A stretch of DNA of 64,000 nucleotides from Antitrichia curtipendula (taxonomy: Eukaryota > Streptophyta > Bryopsida > Hypnales > Leucodontaceae), in the NCBI GenBank assembly GCA_951230915.1, contig OX579636.1:32299567-32363566 (forward strand), given 5' to 3'. Position 1 is the first letter of the stretch. Each line of letters starts with the position of its first letter. A model generated the notes under the pieces. That model saw nothing but the letters and a program-made list of their open reading frames with translations, was not told the origin of the DNA and made no database searches. The translations under genes were made by a program, and so were the position numbers. This document shows, piece by piece, positions 61,277-64,000 of the stretch.

Positions 61277-61655
61277 GTAAAAATTGTGTTAAAATTAGAA
61301 CTTTAGACTTCATTTAGGCATAGTTGAATAACTTTTTTCATTTAACTTTGAATGAAATAAAGTTGGAAAATCAAACTAAGTTTTATCTTCAAAAATTCGT
61401 TTGAAATTTCAAGTCTTCAATCAAAAGTTATGGACAAATTTTAGAGAAGGGTTGGAAGGAACATTTTTTTGACATTTTCAAACTTCCTCTCTAAAATTTG
61501 TCCATAATTTTTTATTGAAGACTTGAAATTTCAAACGAATTTTTGAAGATAAAACTTAGTTTGATTTTCCAACTTTATTTCATTCAAGTTAAATGAAAAA
61601 AGTTATTCAACTATGCCTAAATGAAGTTTAAAGTTCTAATTTTAACACAATTTTT
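61277..61655. repeat. Long foldback (hairpin) sequence, copy 3
   Basis: The arms of about 170 bp are nearly perfect inverted copies around a centre near 61460. For example AAATTCGTTTGAAATTTCAA (61393 onward) is matched by TTGAAATTTCAAACGAATTT (61525 onward), and the arms stay paired out to AATTAGAACTTTA. A transcript would form a long hairpin. Confidence 0.85.
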
Positions 61656-62339
61656 ATATTTTATTTAACTATGAGCCATTGGGCTCCTTCTATTTCTAAT
61701 TTACATATTCCACATTGTTTAATTTACCGTCTACTATCCCAAATGTATATATACAACTTACCTCCTCACCTAACATTTGAAATGTAATTGACCTTTACAT
61801 TTATACAAGGTGTTTACTAAGTTTATTAATATCGATGAATAGAAAGTTGATTTCTTGAAGTTTCTCATGTTTTGGCACTTGAAATTATTGTATAAGGTAG
61901 GAGGCTCAGAAAATGGCACATTAAGGGCTGGTTCGCCTTTTTTGTGTATTTCATTGGATGGGAATAATTTTAGATCGTTTTTTAGACAAAAAAAATAGAC
62001 GAGGAATCTAAACCAAGTGGTTTCGCATTTTTCCAAACATTTTTGAATTACTTATAAATTTCCAAACAAGTTGGATCATAGGTCCCTACTTATAATCCTA
62101 GGTCTTTTATAAATGGTTTGCTTGCAATTCTAATGAAAGATGAGGAAAGAAAAACAAATGATTGGCTCTTGCAGTTGATAATGTTTTTTTCCTTGATTCA
62201 TTCAATGACTATACATGTCAATTTCAAAACCAACTCATGTCCATCTCACAGCCATTTGTAGGGTCCATTCTTAATGCCTGTTCCATTTCAGAGCCTCCTA
62301 CCTTAGTATAAGTTATCCAGCAGCTTTCACTTCAATTCT

Positions 62340-63291
62340 TTAACCCCTAAAGGACCAAATACCGTTTTTTGACAACATAGTGTTTTGGAGCAGCTCACCA
62401 CAAATGGAATTTTTATTTTTTTTCTTTGAAATTTTCACACAAGATGTGCCCGAGGAGTAGCTTTAGGGCCCAACAATTTTCATAACTTTTGACCACATGG
62501 TTAAAAAGTTATGGTATGATATGTAGTTTTCATTGTTTGGCGGGCAGCCCGGGCAGCAAAAAAAACTTATTTAAAAATCATTTTCTAGAGAAATAAAAAT
62601 TTGAAATTGGTTCTCTAGATTTATGTGCACAAGGAAAGCTTTTAATCATTCCACTTTGATTTATGAGATGAAAGTTATGAGGAATTTTAGTTGTGGGTAG
62701 TTTGCGGGTAGTTATAGAATCTCTACTCTAAAATAAACTTTGAAGTCCTTTATTTAACTTAATTTTCAATATTTTTGGAAATAAATATAAACACAAGGTG
62801 TAGATTGTTTATTACAACATTACAATCGTTTGGATTGGCATTTTTCAATTCCATAATTAAATCCTTAACAATTTAGTGTTTTGAATCATTTTCTACTTCT
62901 TTCTACTTACTATTTTTTCCCTATATGTTGTACAATTCTAAATGATCTGAAATTTTTCAAGCATGTAGCTAACTTGCTTTGAAGAATGAATCCAAAGAGT
63001 TACCACCATTTTGGACATTTTTTCATACAAATGTGACCATGTGAAGTGCAGCTGCCCGGTTTTTCGCAGGGACAAAAAAAGGGGTTTTGTCACTTCAAAT
63101 GCTAATATCTTGCAATCTACACGGTGGAAGTTTCTGAAATTTTTTCCACATCTTCTCAAACTATTTTACTACAAGATCCTACGGTTACATGTGTCCAAAA
63201 ATGTTTTTTTCCAAAATTTGGTACTTGTACTAGAAATGGCAGTTTGGGAGCGTTTTTTGTGAAAACATAGTCAAAAACCTTTAAGGGTTAA
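62340..63291. mobile_element. TTAA-family element, well preserved copy
   Basis: It is bounded by TTAA 62340-62343 (then CCCCTAAAGGACC) and TTAA 63288-63291 (preceded by CCTTTAAGGG). It is a nearly identical inverted copy of 15506-16458. The frame at 63011-63262 corresponds to 15527-15787, with a frame change towards its end, so it is not maintained as a protein. Confidence 0.82.
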
Positions 63292-64000
63292 TATATTCTG
63301 ACGCGTGTATATATAGTTATTGATGGGATGTGGAATATATCACATCAATTCATCCCTTGGATGCAATGATGTGGAATATTTCAAATCATTCTATCGCGGG
63401 GTAGGCAGGAGTACCAACTGGTAGTGAATGTTATGTAGCCCACGTACACAAGTAAACGAGCTTCAATTTGCTGACAATTTGCAACACATGGATTATTAGT
63501 TACTGATGGATGTGGAATATTCCACACCATTTAGTTCAAAGGAAGACAATCCTTTTCATTGCTACTAAAATTTATGAACATGGTAGAACCACCCATAGTC
63601 TACCACTTAAGCAATTATGTGTATGTCCTGGAGCAATAGAAGTCAATGTGAATTTACAACCTTGTAAGAAGATAGAAATGATGGGCATTGCCAAGTTTTC
63701 ATGATTTTTTTCCTTAAATTGAATTTTCTATGAATTTTGGAAGTCAAAAGTTAGCCTCAATCCATACCCAAGATATAGAGTCTTCCAATTTCGACCATCC
63801 ATAACTACTTTCCCACTTACTGCTCCCTACTTTCTTGCTCACTAAATCATGACATGTGTCATGACTTTATAGTGCCCAGCTTCCAAAAGAAAAAAAAATC
63901 ACATTCCAAATTATGGTTGGAATCTATACCAGCCTTGGTTGGAAATAGCTGCACCCTACAAGGTAGTTATTGATGGCCAATTGGTAATGGGTGGTTCTAC
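63292..64000. other. Repeat-like intergenic DNA at the window edge
   Basis: It holds TGTGGAATAT-type inverted motifs and GAATGTTATGTAG text shared with 61030-61110. No gene is recognised. Confidence 0.45.

Larger units (their letters stand above)
58902..62339. other. Related diverged repeats, no gene
   Basis: It contains three diverged copies of a longer repeat marked by CTATGAGTGATTGAGCTCCT (58902, 60650, 61670) and by foldback centres. No coding sequence with a recognisable domain. Confidence 0.5.

Overview
This is nuclear DNA of a land plant. Three host genes have plant-type exon-intron structure with GT-AG introns and recognisable plant orthologues: a CID-domain RNA polymerase II regulator, SGS3 of the small-RNA pathway, and a nitrobindin. 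They sit as islands in AT-rich DNA full of transposons. The low gene density and repeat content would suit a non-flowering plant such as a moss, another bryophyte or a fern, but nothing in the window fixes the species.

Layout. 305-3283 (+): CID protein gene, seven exons. 3.3-18.3 kb: no gene; TTAA-flanked repeats, one decayed CACTA-like copy, one small MULE-type MITE and simple repeats. 18306-33155: one transposon of about 14.85 kb, with terminal inverted repeats and a perfect 10-bp target-site duplication. 33.2-37.3 kb: a second MULE MITE, then the GC-rich 5' region of SGS3. 37317-42391 (+): SGS3, seven coding exons. 42.4-50.5 kb: repeats. 50488-52221 (-): nitrobindin, four exons, with nested MITEs just upstream. 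53-64 kb: a tandem repeat, a third MULE MITE, further TTAA-flanked elements and foldback sequences.

The main discovery is the large transposon. Its right arm encodes an intact two-exon MULE-like transposase of about 1,140 residues (zinc-binding region, DDE-type core, SWIM finger). Its left arm, transcribed in the opposite direction, encodes a protein joining a ParB/Srx-like domain to a permuted DNA-methyltransferase-like domain; a ParB-methylase pairing is better known from phages and bacterial mobile elements. Intron 1 of this gene holds 12 GC-rich 106-bp tandem units with a CGGCGCCG core, and the same core occurs twice in the transposase intron. The methylase gene appears broken: a 2-kb CACTA element sits three codons after its original start, and two in-frame stops follow.

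A second result is a family of elements inserted at TTAA. Related flanking copies in the same window act as empty sites with a single TTAA, which shows the 4-bp duplication directly and suggests piggyBac-like mobilisation. All calls come from reading the sequence; no similarity search was run.
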